This document shows, in pieces, positions 18,256-26,902 of a stretch of 64,000 bases of DNA (the first letter of the stretch is position 1; each line of letters opens with the position of its first letter). The notes beneath the pieces are model-generated. The model saw only the letters and a list, made by a program, of their open reading frames with translations, was not told the DNA's origin and did no database searches. The stretch is taken from contig CBDCLS010000004.1 in NCBI GenBank assembly GCA_965218775.1, positions 1,054,001 through 1,118,000 of the forward strand, read 5' to 3'. A program made the position numbers and the translations under genes. The stretch comes from CAUZIZ01 sp965218775. Lineage in GTDB: Bacteria > Acidobacteriota > UBA6911 > RPQK01 > JAJDTT01.

Positions 18256-19052
18256 GGGAGTTTGGGATGCACTCCGTCGCCGATCGTCTGGGCGAACTGC
18301 TGGACAAGAATGATCTTCTTTTTGGTGTGATCTGCCGAGACGTCACACTCACCGACATCGAGCTGATGGCGCAGGAGGGGTATCACATCGTCTGGATCGA
18401 CATCGAGCACAGTCCACAATCTTCAGAGGAGGCCATTCAACTCAGTCGTACGATTACCCATCTGGGCATGGTCCCGCTGGTGCGCATTCGCGAGCTGTCA
18501 CGAACCAACGTGCAGCCTCTGCTGGACGGAGGCGTGCAGGTGATCGTCTTGCCGGATGTGCGAAGTGCGACGCAGGCCGCCGAGTTTGTGCAACTGGGCA
18601 AATATCCTCCAGCCGGACAACGCGGCTTCTCCTCTACGGCCGGCGGCATCGGCTTCCAGCTCCTTGGTGATCAGGAAAAGGTGCTTCGCCAAGCCAACAG
18701 CGCGACACATCTGATGGTCCTTTTCGAGAGCGATGAGGGCTTTGAAGATCTAGACAATATCCTCGAGGTCGAGGGAATCGACATGGTCGGTGTAGGTCCC
18801 AATGACTGGTCCGTCGGCCTGGGGATTTTTGGAGACGACGCCAAGACAAACCTCACTCCCAAAATCGAACGGGTGCTGACTCGAGCAGCTAGCGCCGGGA
18901 AGATAGTCGTGATGGGCGCCGGTAGTGCCCAACAGGCCGAGTACTATCGCCAACTGGGTGTCCGGGTGTTTTTCGTGGGCGTAGATGTAGCGATGAGACG
19001 CGGGATCCTGGCGCAGTCGCTGCGTAGCTTCAAGGATGCGCTTCGAGACTGA
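18252..19052 (+). CDS. HpcH/HpaI-family aldolase/citrate lyase
   Basis: A 266-residue protein. ATG 18252 overlaps the stop of the preceding remnant (ATGA). It matches the HpcH/HpaI class II aldolase fold: HIVWIDIEHSPQS, PLVRIRE, VQVIVLPDVRSATQAAEF, KYPPAGQRGFS, VLFESDEGFEDLDNILEVEG and DMVGVGPNDWSVGLG. Relatives split 2-keto-3-deoxy sugar acids or 4-hydroxy-2-oxo acids into pyruvate and an aldehyde using a divalent metal bound by Glu and Asp. The usual metal-ligand region is preserved (FES, GPND). The position after sugar phosphate isomerase genes fits a sugar-acid catabolic role. Confidence 0.87.
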   Translation: MREFGMHSVADRLGELLDKNDLLFGVICRDVTLTDIELMAQEGYHIVWIDIEHSPQSSEEAIQLSRTITHLGMVPLVRIRELSRTNVQPLLDGGVQVIVLPDVRSATQAAEFVQLGKYPPAGQRGFSSTAGGIGFQLLGDQEKVLRQANSATHLMVLFESDEGFEDLDNILEVEGIDMVGVGPNDWSVGLGIFGDDAKTNLTPKIERVLTRAASAGKIVVMGAGSAQQAEYYRQLGVRVFFVGVDVAMRRGILAQSLRSFKDALRD

Positions 19053-19074
19053 TCTTTCAAACTGGAGGGATTAT

Positions 19075-19821
19075 ATGTCGGTGCAACTCGAATTCGTTGG
19101 CCACGCCTGTTTCCGCATCTGGGAAGGTGGACGCCCTACCCTTGTCATGGACCCCTTCAGTCATGAGAAATGCGACCTGGAGGACGACGGCTTTCGGCTC
19201 GAAGCGGACACGGTCATCGTGAGCTCACTCACCGACCCGGCACATGACAATGTTCGCCTGGTCAACGGTAGTCCACAGGTGATCAATGCTCTGGATGTGG
19301 CCACGGGCAAGACCAGGGAGACGATCAACGGCGAACCGATCCATGCGATTCCGGCAGCGGAGATACCCGACCATCCCGAGGGCACCGACGATAACGCTCT
19401 GTATGCCTTCAAGGCTGGCGGCCTGTGGTTTGGTCATCTCGGCGATCTGGGGTTCGGTCTCAGCAACGAGGAGATGCAGCCCTGGGTCGGTCACTGTGAT
19501 GTGATGTTGGTCATCACGGGTCAAAAGTATACGGTCAAGTATCCGGAGCTGGACCGCATGATCGACTTCATCAAGCCTACCTGGGTGGTCCCCATGCACT
19601 ATTACCTGCCTCCACTCGGTGGGGCTCACGGTGGAGGCATGGACCCGGTCGATGAGTTTCTGAACCGCCGCTCGCGGGACCCGGTGATCATCGCGCGGCA
19701 TCACACCGTGACCTTTCCCATGACAAAGTCACACGATGGTCGTCCCACCATCGTGGTGCTCGAATCCTCGGGGTACAACCCCACGGGTGGGTTTCCAGAA
19801 TTTCAGGTGGGGCGTGCTTGA
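19075..19821 (+). CDS. MBL-fold (UlaG-like) protein with altered metal motif
   Basis: About 248 residues from ATG 19075, with GGAGGGA 4 bases upstream; an earlier in-frame ATG at 19036 lacks a site. It opens VQLEFVGHACFRIWEGGRPT, the beginning of UlaG-like metallo-beta-lactamase proteins, and contains GLWFGHLGDLGFGLS and PTWVVPMHYYLPP, which supply later metal ligands. The usual HxHxDH motif is replaced: the equivalent stretch reads VIVSSLTDPAHDN. It may be a catalytically changed or inactive member. It lies 22 bp after the aldolase and is probably in the same operon. Confidence 0.75.
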   Translation: MSVQLEFVGHACFRIWEGGRPTLVMDPFSHEKCDLEDDGFRLEADTVIVSSLTDPAHDNVRLVNGSPQVINALDVATGKTRETINGEPIHAIPAAEIPDHPEGTDDNALYAFKAGGLWFGHLGDLGFGLSNEEMQPWVGHCDVMLVITGQKYTVKYPELDRMIDFIKPTWVVPMHYYLPPLGGAHGGGMDPVDEFLNRRSRDPVIIARHHTVTFPMTKSHDGRPTIVVLESSGYNPTGGFPEFQVGRA

Positions 19822-19849
19822 TTGCACAATCCCACGCCACTCAACAGCT

Positions 19850-21232
19850 ATGACTGAGGTGAAATCGAACGTTGGACAGTCGAGAATTTCCGAAGGCTGG
19901 GATCGCTATTCCCTACTCGAGTCCTTGATCAACCGGCGCTCACGCCGCTTCGCCAAGGCCATGGAACTCGATGGGGGCCCGCTGACCCATGCCAGTCAAC
20001 AGCCGACGCAGCCACTGACAATCGAAGAGGAGGCAGCACTCGCATTCTCTGCCTGCGGTATCACCGGTCCTGTACTGGCTGAATTGCCTTTTCAGAGTGG
20101 CAAGGAACCCGAATCGGGTAGCGGCAACATCATGACCCACCTGGTCGGACGCACCGTGGCCAGCGGCGATGCGGTCCATTCCGGGATCGTGTTCCTGATC
20201 AATGACGATGGGGTGTGGATGCTGAAGCGGCCCCAAGATTTCCCTCGGGGGCAGATCGCAGAGCTGGCCCACAGCGCACGTGAGCACGAGTTCGTCGAGC
20301 TGTTCCAGAAAAGCCGAGTCCAGATTGCAGATCGGCGCCTGGACATTCCGCGTGAACTTCCCTTCGTACCCGCCTTCAACAAATGGTCGGCGAACTTACC
20401 GGGAACCAGTTACTTCCTACCGGTAGGCGAACTAAGCGCCTTCTATATCAACGTCCTGCTGACTGCCTTCAGCGAGGAATTCTCCTATTTCCTACTGGAT
20501 GACCACAATCGCTTCAAGCCGGCTGGGATTGGAAGGTTCGCCCGCTCCAAAGGGGGACACCTCTATGACGATGTGAAGCTGGGACGCGTCGCCACTGTCA
20601 CCCTGCTCGAAACCTGGCTCTATGAATTCGCTGCACTGGAACAGGGGCAGATGCTTCAGAACCTGGGCCTGATGAGTCAAGCACTCGGTCTAGGCGGTTT
20701 CGTCCACTTCGCGGCTCACCCATTCATCTGGATGCAGACGCTGGGCTTTCGAATGGAGGACATCCCCTCATCCCGAATCATCGGCGCCGGTCTCTTAATG
20801 AAGACCCTGCTCAGACTCCTCGGACAGGAGCTGCCGGTACCAACTGCGGTAGGACTGGTGCGCAACGATGAAGTGTTGATAAAACCCTACTGTCCACCCT
20901 ACTACCGTTCGATGGAAGAAGCGGTCCTGGCCTTCGTGGAATACAAGTTTGCCGAGGGAAAGGGCACTTTCCGTGACGGAGGGAAGTCGACGGCCTGGAG
21001 GGATGGCGCCGCCGTCCAGGCGGACATCCCCCGCTACTCCGATGAGGCCATTGCCGCCACGATCGCGTATTGTGAGTACATCTACGATCGCTACGGCCGT
21101 TTCCCGGCCAACAGCGGACCCTTCCGCACGGTTCTCGCCTACCAGGCACACCATCTGGACCTGGAGTTCTACGACCGATTCTATAAGCCCGGCGCCTACA
21201 GCGAGACCCAGTCAACGGGACGGCGGGATTAA
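19850..21232 (+). CDS. Hypothetical protein, weakly nitroreductase-like
   Basis: About 460 residues from ATG 19850, 28 bp after the MBL-fold gene; no clear ribosome-binding site was found. The N-terminus SLLESLINRRSRRFAKAMEL and LTIEEEAALAFSACGITGP recall the opening of nitroreductases (an RRSxR motif binding FMN phosphate), and ALGLGGFVHFAAHPFIWMQT recalls their later part, but the rest is unfamiliar. It closes the presumed catabolic operon. The stop codon TAA falls at the edge of a dispersed repeat, so the C-terminus may have been replaced. The function is not established. Confidence 0.6.
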   Translation: MTEVKSNVGQSRISEGWDRYSLLESLINRRSRRFAKAMELDGGPLTHASQQPTQPLTIEEEAALAFSACGITGPVLAELPFQSGKEPESGSGNIMTHLVGRTVASGDAVHSGIVFLINDDGVWMLKRPQDFPRGQIAELAHSAREHEFVELFQKSRVQIADRRLDIPRELPFVPAFNKWSANLPGTSYFLPVGELSAFYINVLLTAFSEEFSYFLLDDHNRFKPAGIGRFARSKGGHLYDDVKLGRVATVTLLETWLYEFAALEQGQMLQNLGLMSQALGLGGFVHFAAHPFIWMQTLGFRMEDIPSSRIIGAGLLMKTLLRLLGQELPVPTAVGLVRNDEVLIKPYCPPYYRSMEEAVLAFVEYKFAEGKGTFRDGGKSTAWRDGAAVQADIPRYSDEAIAATIAYCEYIYDRYGRFPANSGPFRTVLAYQAHHLDLEFYDRFYKPGAYSETQSTGRRD

Positions 21233-21253
21233 GCTGAAACTTCATTTGCAGAA

Positions 21254-21329
21254 GTAGCTTTGGCCTCCAGGCCGAAGTCTTATTCTTCTGAGCCTTTGGC
21301 TCGGACGGCGGCCTGGAGACCACCGCTAC
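21254..21329. repeat. 76-bp dispersed hairpin repeat, copy 1
   Basis: Arms GTAGCTTTGGCCTCCAGGCC and the complement of GTAGCGGTGG(C/T)CTCCAGGCC flank a GAAGTCTTATTCTTCTGAGC loop region. Near-identical copies are at 41016-41091 and 62211-62286. All three follow a plus-strand gene. A MITE begins 4 bp later and interrupts the rest of the unit. Confidence 0.9.
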
Positions 21330-21332
21330 GCC

Positions 21333-21515
21333 TTAACCCGCATTTCTCATCGCCGGTCTACTACGTCGCCGCAATCATCCGCCCTGGCTGTGTTTCGCTC
21401 GGTCGGCCTCCTCGACGTACTGTACAAGTACGACTGCGGAGGCCTCGGTCGCAAGCCTTGCCAGGACGGCCCTTGCGACGCCTCGCTACAACAGGCGATG
21501 AGAAATGCGGGTTAA
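21333..21515. mobile_element. 183-bp hairpin MITE inserted in a dispersed repeat
   Basis: Perfect 22-bp terminal inverted repeats (21333-21354 and 21494-21515) begin TTAACCCGCATTTCTCA. The interior pairs imperfectly through almost its whole length around CGTACTGTACAAGTACG near 21417-21434, so the single strand folds into one long hairpin. The end resembles TTAGCCCGGATTTCTCA at 62748, next to the IS1380 transposase, in 15 of 17 bases. No gene is inside. Confidence 0.85.
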
Positions 21516-21595
21516 CCCCGACTGGAGTCGCTTTCTTGAATGGGGATTCTGCTCGTAAGTAGTCCTACTTCTCGGCCTACCCAGAGACCCTAACA

Positions 21596-22537
21596 TTACC
21601 TCGGTGAGGCCCCCTCGTCACTTCGATTGTCCCGAATCACAGTCATCGCCGAGGCGATCATTCCGGCCATGTCAGACAGATTGGAGGGAATAATCAGAGA
21701 ATTATTCGTCTTGGCCAGATTGCCGAACTCCTTGATGTACTGCTCCGCAACGCGCAAATTAACCGCGTCCATGCCCCCCTGTTCGTTGATTGCGGAGGCA
21801 ATCTCTCGAATCCCCTTCGCAGTGGCCTCGGCTACCTTTTCGATCTCTGACGCCTGCCCCACAGCTTCATTGATTCGGCGCTCCCTCTCGCCCTCGGAGC
21901 GCTTGATCAGCTCCTGCTTATCCCCTTCGGCTACGTTGATCTTGGCCTGCTTTGCACCTTCTGATTCGGCGATCACGGCGCGCTTCTCACGCTCGGCTCG
22001 CATCTGCTTTTCCATCGCGTCCTTGATACTCTGCGGCGGAATGATGTTCTTGACTTCATAGCGGGTGACCTTAACGCCCCAGGGATCGGAGGCCTTGTCC
22101 ACTGCGTCAACGATCGCGGAATTGATCGTATCCCGCTCCTCGAAGGTCCGGTCCAGCTCCAGCTTACCGATAACGCTCCTCATGGTTGTCTGCGCCAGTT
22201 GCGTGGAAGCGAATTGATAATTATTGATTCCATAGGACGCTCTTCCGGCGTCAATGACCTGAAGATAGAGAATCCCGTCGACTTCCACCGAGATGTTGTC
22301 CTGGGTGATGCAAGTCTGAGGCGGCACGTCTACAGCCTGCTCTTTCAGTGTGTGTTTGTAGGCAACGCGGTCCAGGAATGGCAACAGAACGTGGAACCCA
22401 GCCTCGAGAGTGGCTCGGTACTTGCCCAGCCGCTCCACGATGAAGGCAGACCTCTGCGGAACGATTCGAATGGTTTTGAAAAATGCAACCAGAGCAACTG
22501 CGACGAGACCGAAAAGAATAAACGTACCGGTATCCAT
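21596..22537 (-). CDS. SPFH/band-7 membrane protein (paraslipin, HflC/QmcA-like)
   Basis: A 313-residue protein with AAGGAGG 5 bases before the ATG. One N-terminal membrane helix (TFILFGLVAVALVAFFKTI) precedes an SPFH domain (VPQRSAFIVERLGKYRATLE, QDNISVEVDGILYLQVID). A coiled coil rich in Glu, Lys and Arg follows (EKQMRAEREKRAVIAESEGA) and the end is FGNLAKTNNSLIIPSNLSDM. Such proteins form ring-like assemblies in the membrane that organise lipids and control proteases. The NfeD gene lies 10 bp upstream on the same strand, the standard pairing. Confidence 0.93.
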   Translation of the reverse strand: MDTGTFILFGLVAVALVAFFKTIRIVPQRSAFIVERLGKYRATLEAGFHVLLPFLDRVAYKHTLKEQAVDVPPQTCITQDNISVEVDGILYLQVIDAGRASYGINNYQFASTQLAQTTMRSVIGKLELDRTFEERDTINSAIVDAVDKASDPWGVKVTRYEVKNIIPPQSIKDAMEKQMRAEREKRAVIAESEGAKQAKINVAEGDKQELIKRSEGERERRINEAVGQASEIEKVAEATAKGIREIASAINEQGGMDAVNLRVAEQYIKEFGNLAKTNNSLIIPSNLSDMAGMIASAMTVIRDNRSDEGASPR

Positions 22538-22547
22538 AGTGACCTCC

Positions 22548-23003
22548 TTACAACGTTCTGACCTTCAACGTAAGATTCTCTTTGTCAACGATTTCGACCG
22601 CTGATCCTACCGCAATTGTTTCATCGGCCTCGGCACCCCAATAAGTGCCGCGAAAATCGACCTTGCCTGCCTTGTTGGGTTGAATCTCTCGAGTCACGAG
22701 CGCCCGTTTGCCGACGAACTCTTGCAGTATGTCGTCGTCACCAACCGGTTCATCCCTGTTGAAGAGCGTCTTGAACCTGCTGCGGAAAAAGAGCAAGCAG
22801 ACAACCGAGAAGACGACGAAGATACCCAGCTGCAAGTTCAAGGGGATCTCTACAATCAAACCGATGAGCGCAACCAGCCAGGCACCGATTGCAAAGAACC
22901 CCAGAATCAATCCGGGACTCGCGAACTCCAGCAACAGCAGGATGAGTCCCAAAGCAAACCAGACAAGCGGCGGACTCAACCATTGCGGAAGGTCTTCCAT
23001 CAT
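22548..23003 (-). CDS. NfeD-family membrane protein
   Basis: A 151-residue protein. Two to three hydrophobic segments (LVWFALGLILLLLEFASPGL and the following FFAIGAWLVALIGLIV, IFVVFSVVCLLFF) lead to a C-terminal OB-fold domain (VGKRALVTREIQPNKAGKVD, YWGAEADETIAVGSAVEIVD). NfeD proteins pair with SPFH proteins; the OB domain is thought to interact with them. It is the first gene of the two-gene operon with the paraslipin. Confidence 0.9.
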   Translation of the reverse strand: MMEDLPQWLSPPLVWFALGLILLLLEFASPGLILGFFAIGAWLVALIGLIVEIPLNLQLGIFVVFSVVCLLFFRSRFKTLFNRDEPVGDDDILQEFVGKRALVTREIQPNKAGKVDFRGTYWGAEADETIAVGSAVEIVDKENLTLKVRTL

Positions 23004-23258
23004 TCATCCTCCATCCAACTCGCAAAACTCTTGCGAAGTTGGCTGATCGTGTTCTAGCTCGAACCGAAGAGTCACGCTGGAATGTGCGGCTGCGCTATCG
23101 ACGCCTCTAGTGGTCAGCGTACGCAGAGAGTATCACACAAGCACGGCTCCCATGAGACCGGAAAAGAAAGAGGCGCCTTTCACCCATTGATCCTCAGGCT
23201 CTGACCCGCAATCCGACCGAGTTTGGTAGGGAGCGGAATGAAGGGGACAGGCTTCGCC

Positions 23259-25541
23259 TCACTTTGCCAAGACAACTCGGGGCCACAGATACGGTAGAGC
23301 CTGCTTTCCTCCCCACGGAAAAGCCGCCCACGCGAGACCGCTTTCGCTGATGTTGGCCCCCACACGTGCGTCTTTCTTATCACCGTCATAGACGACAACG
23401 TTCATGCCTATGGTAGCTCCTGGCCTGGGCTGTGCCGGCATGACGAGCCAGGGGATGGAAAACTCAAGCGCATAGCCGGTAGCGGTCTTGCGTGAGGCCA
23501 CGTTCATCCCCGGCGCGGTCTTCTCCATCAGACCTTGATCCGCGTCGGCATCTCGAAAACCGCGTGCTCGGAAGCCTTCCGTCGTGCAGGGAAAAGCCGC
23601 GGCTTGAATCACACTGGAGGTATCCCGACTGCTTCCAGAGGGATCGACGGTGATGCCCACGGCGTCCGAGCGGAGCTGAGCGCGGATATCATCCGGTGCG
23701 ATGTTGCAAACCACGACATCGTCTCGAACCTCGATTCCAATGTATAGGTTCTCCTGGTCGTAGCCAACGTGAAAGGAGGCACTTGCGTCCGCTGGGTCCG
23801 TCGGCTCCTTTCGCCACCAAAGGTCTTTGTGCGTGATAGCGCCTCTCGCGAATCCCCTCATATCCGATAGCTCACCGTCGACAACAGGTGCTCGACGGAG
23901 TCGCGGTATCTCAAGCGTCGGAAGCACGTAGACTTCGGCCGTGTCCGAGCTTCGGTAGGCACCCGAGATGACTTCCAACTCCAGGGGGAAGCGAGTGGAT
24001 TGGCGATTCTCTGAAAGCACCTCCGAGGTCACTTCCAACTCGAAGGGCACCGAAGTGCTGGACTGTGGGGCGACTGCGAAACTGAGCTCGCCCCGTGCAC
24101 TGATGCCCTTTTGGGATGGATCGAGCCGCAATCGTATTTCTCCCGACGCTGGATCGGCGCTGCGATTGATGACGTTCACGCTGATGGGGTTGGAACGACC
24201 GATCGTCAGCGGCAGCCGCGTCGGCAAGGACTCGATGACCCACTCGGTGTGGGTATGCCGAGCAAACTCTCGATAACCCGCGACATCGTAGGTGGGCTGG
24301 AAGCGAACCTGAACAGCCGCCACGGCTCTGAGCCAGGTATAGTTGCGGCCCGCAACCGAACGACCCCGCTGCTCCCCAGTATAGCTCGCATGAATCTGGG
24401 TGTTTCTATCGATGGTGACGCCCTCCTGAGCCCGGATGCTAAAGGTCGCCTTGGCTTCTCCCCCCGGCCTCAGGATGCCGAAAGTATTGTCGTCCCTGGA
24501 ATCGACGCTCCAGGCATCCGTGGGTTCGAGAGAGATCTTGACCTTTTCCAGGGGCTCCGTCGTGTTGTTGATCAGCGTCACGACAGTGGCCACATCGACG
24601 CCAACACTCGCCTCGAAGCTGGCCGGCACGATCTCGAAGCGGATCCCAGGCGGCGACGCTCCTGCCGGCAGAAGCGCTCCCTCGAGAAGGTGCGTCTCCA
24701 CGTCCGGAATGGGAACCAGTGAGCGGACAAGCATGAAAGTCTCGGGTCGTGCTTCCTCAACCGGTATCTTCACGAACTGGTCGAAACCCTGCGAGCGGTA
24801 CTTGGAGAAAGCCAATGCCTTCAAATCGGCATAGCGCATGTTCGCTTTGGGAGAGTAGGCATCCGAATCGACAGAAACCGTAGTCGATGCATTCTTTCCT
24901 CGGGAGTAGTAGAGCTTGAGCGGTTGGAAAGGCTCGAGATGCTCTTCTGCAAAGAGCTCTGGGCAGAAGCTTGAGTCTGCTGCCTTGTCGAAGGCGATGG
25001 TTGCAGCGCGCGCTGCCATCTGATGTTGCCCGTGTGTACCGGGGCCCGGCCACATCGTCACAATCACCTCCGGACGCTGCAGGCGGACATAACGGACGAC
25101 GTCACAGACGTAGGAATCTCCCCATTTTCTCGCCGTCTCTTCCGCGGAGAGGGTGAAATAGAAGTCGCGGAGACCCAGAAACTGAGGGGATCGCACCCCC
25201 ACCAGCTCGAGGGCGCGCCGTTCCTCTTCGGCACGAATGAGCCCCAGGGCTCTCCCCGACTCCGGCCCGGTGGCGTTTCCTCCACCCTCCCCGCCCGTAG
25301 CAGTTATGACCGTGGCACGGAAACCCTCGTCGAGCAGGTAGCGGGCAAACGTGGCCATGATGCCCGTATCGTCGTCGGGATGTGCACCAACGAACATGAG
25401 GTCGACGTCGACCAGATCGAGCCCAGTTTGGGCCATTCCCGCAGGTGTGATGACGGCTAAGCAAATCAGTACGGAAAGGACGGGAATGAAATTCAACAAG
25501 GCTGTCTTGATGGGAGATCCACCCCGATAACGCGATTCCAT
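23259..25541 (-). CDS. Exported PIG-L-family deacetylase with NEW3-like and CBM9-like domains
   Basis: About 760 residues from ATG 25541; a GTG at 25586 is an alternative start. A signal segment (FIPVLSVLICLAVITPAG) is followed by a PIG-L/LmbE domain with the zinc motif AHPDDD at about residue 53, ATGGEGGGNA and PGPGTHGQHQMAARAA (further zinc His). The middle holds beta-sandwich NEW3-like sequence (TVVTLINNTTEPLEKVKISL) and a similar second one. The C-terminus is CBM9-like (APVVDGELSDMRGF, HVGYDQENLYIGIEVRDDVV). The enzyme class removes N-acetyl groups from GlcNAc-type sugars; the extra domains suggest action on a polysaccharide outside the cytoplasm. Confidence 0.88.
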   Translation of the reverse strand: MESRYRGGSPIKTALLNFIPVLSVLICLAVITPAGMAQTGLDLVDVDLMFVGAHPDDDTGIMATFARYLLDEGFRATVITATGGEGGGNATGPESGRALGLIRAEEERRALELVGVRSPQFLGLRDFYFTLSAEETARKWGDSYVCDVVRYVRLQRPEVIVTMWPGPGTHGQHQMAARAATIAFDKAADSSFCPELFAEEHLEPFQPLKLYYSRGKNASTTVSVDSDAYSPKANMRYADLKALAFSKYRSQGFDQFVKIPVEEARPETFMLVRSLVPIPDVETHLLEGALLPAGASPPGIRFEIVPASFEASVGVDVATVVTLINNTTEPLEKVKISLEPTDAWSVDSRDDNTFGILRPGGEAKATFSIRAQEGVTIDRNTQIHASYTGEQRGRSVAGRNYTWLRAVAAVQVRFQPTYDVAGYREFARHTHTEWVIESLPTRLPLTIGRSNPISVNVINRSADPASGEIRLRLDPSQKGISARGELSFAVAPQSSTSVPFELEVTSEVLSENRQSTRFPLELEVISGAYRSSDTAEVYVLPTLEIPRLRRAPVVDGELSDMRGFARGAITHKDLWWRKEPTDPADASASFHVGYDQENLYIGIEVRDDVVVCNIAPDDIRAQLRSDAVGITVDPSGSSRDTSSVIQAAAFPCTTEGFRARGFRDADADQGLMEKTAPGMNVASRKTATGYALEFSIPWLVMPAQPRPGATIGMNVVVYDGDKKDARVGANISESGLAWAAFPWGGKQALPYLWPRVVLAK

Positions 25542-25664
25542 CTGCCAATTGTCGCCGAATTCCGCCTGGGTTGACAGTACCCTCACTGAACCCAGACAGG
25601 CGATAACTAGAGACCCTTGGTCGAGAAAAAGTTCACAGCCTGGTCAAGTTTGCGAAGAAGTTCC

Positions 25665-25767
25665 CCGTGCCTTTGCCCGCGCCCGTGCCCTTGCCCTGCG
25701 TCTTCCCACAATCGTTGGGCCTGGATGAGAAAGAGGAACTCGGGCAGGGGCGCGGGCAAAGGCACGG
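25665..25767. repeat. Hairpin of CCTTTGCCC-type units, copy 1
   Basis: Perfect 18-bp arms CCGTGCCTTTGCCCGCGC (25665-25682) and its complement (25750-25767), with further G/C-rich repeats on both sides. Related hairpins lie at about 36096-36290 and 50961-51081. The surrounding 25587-25969 stretch contains no credible gene. Confidence 0.8.
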
Positions 25768-25969
25768 GCAAGGGTAAGAAAAGGACTCAGCACATACCAG
25801 TGTCCTCGGCGGTACGAGGTTGCTCGCTACTTCTGGCTAGAAGGGAGGTCCCTGGTGGCACCGACGCCTCACCTGGGCAAAGACCAGATCACAGCCTTGG
25901 TGTAGGAATTCTTCAGAGCGACACCCTTGTCACCCCAGGAGTCTTGTTCGCCATAGACCTAGGCGTGGC

Positions 25970-26824
25970 TTAGCCGTACATGGCCATGAACTCACCGTAT
26001 TTCTCGTCCTTGGCTTCGATGTGGGTTTCCACCAACTGACCGCTGATGCTGTCCACCACCGTACGGGCTGGACGCTTGCCGGCCGGCAATTCGATCAGCT
26101 GTACCAAGCCGTCGACCACATCCTGGGGATTGGGCTTCTGGCTTTCAAACAGGGCCTGAAAGCCTTCGCCCAGGCCCTCCATGGTCTCGGCCGCGCCTGG
26201 ATAACCCGGCATGACCTTGTCAGCATTGTCGGGCTGAATGATCTTGCCGTAGATCTCGGTGGGGTAGGCTCCCGGCTCCAGCACCACCGACTCGACTCCT
26301 GAACCCTGCAAGCTGGAGTTGTAGTCGTCCGACAGCACTTCGAGAGCGGCCTTGGAGGCGCAATAGATGCCCATGTAGGGAAAGGCGAACTGGGCCACGA
26401 TGCTGGAGATGTTGACGATCAGGCCGGCCTTTTTCTCGCGAAGGTGGGGCAACACGGCATTGCTGACACGCATGGGGCCAAAGGTGTTGACGTCGAAGAG
26501 TTGCTTGGCCTGCTCGATGGTATAGGCTTCTTGCACACCCATGTAGGCGATGCCGGCGTTGTTGACAACTACGTCCAGGCCGCCCGTCTTGTCGATCGCT
26601 TCTGCCACGCCTCTGTCAACCGAGGCATTGTCGGCGACGTCGAGCTCAACCACGAAGACTTTGGCGTTGTTGTTTTTCGCCCAGCCTTCAAGGGACCTGG
26701 CGGCCTCGGCGTTTTTGCCGTTCACGCCCCGCATGGACGCCACGATGGTGTGGCCCTTAGCGGCCAGAGTTTCCACAGCAGTTCGACCGAAGCCAGTGCT
26801 GGTGCCAGTGATCAAGATGTTCAT
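25970..26824 (-). CDS. Short-chain dehydrogenase/reductase (SDR)
   Basis: A 284-residue protein with AAAGGAG 5 bases before the ATG. It has the classical SDR features: nucleotide motif TGTSTGFG, VVNNAGIAY, NISSIVAQF with the catalytic Ser, and YCASK holding the catalytic Tyr and Lys, then the PGAYPT loop. It is an NAD(P)-dependent oxidoreductase of unknown substrate. The neighbours do not point to a pathway. Confidence 0.93.
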   Translation of the reverse strand: MNILITGTSTGFGRTAVETLAAKGHTIVASMRGVNGKNAEAARSLEGWAKNNNAKVFVVELDVADNASVDRGVAEAIDKTGGLDVVVNNAGIAYMGVQEAYTIEQAKQLFDVNTFGPMRVSNAVLPHLREKKAGLIVNISSIVAQFAFPYMGIYCASKAALEVLSDDYNSSLQGSGVESVVLEPGAYPTEIYGKIIQPDNADKVMPGYPGAAETMEGLGEGFQALFESQKPNPQDVVDGLVQLIELPAGKRPARTVVDSISGQLVETHIEAKDEKYGEFMAMYG

Positions 26825-26902
26825 AACGGCTCCTTTCAGTTGGTGACGATTATATTCATTCTGCCCGTGGAATCAGAACCGTAGCATCCGGAGTGGTAGC
26901 GC

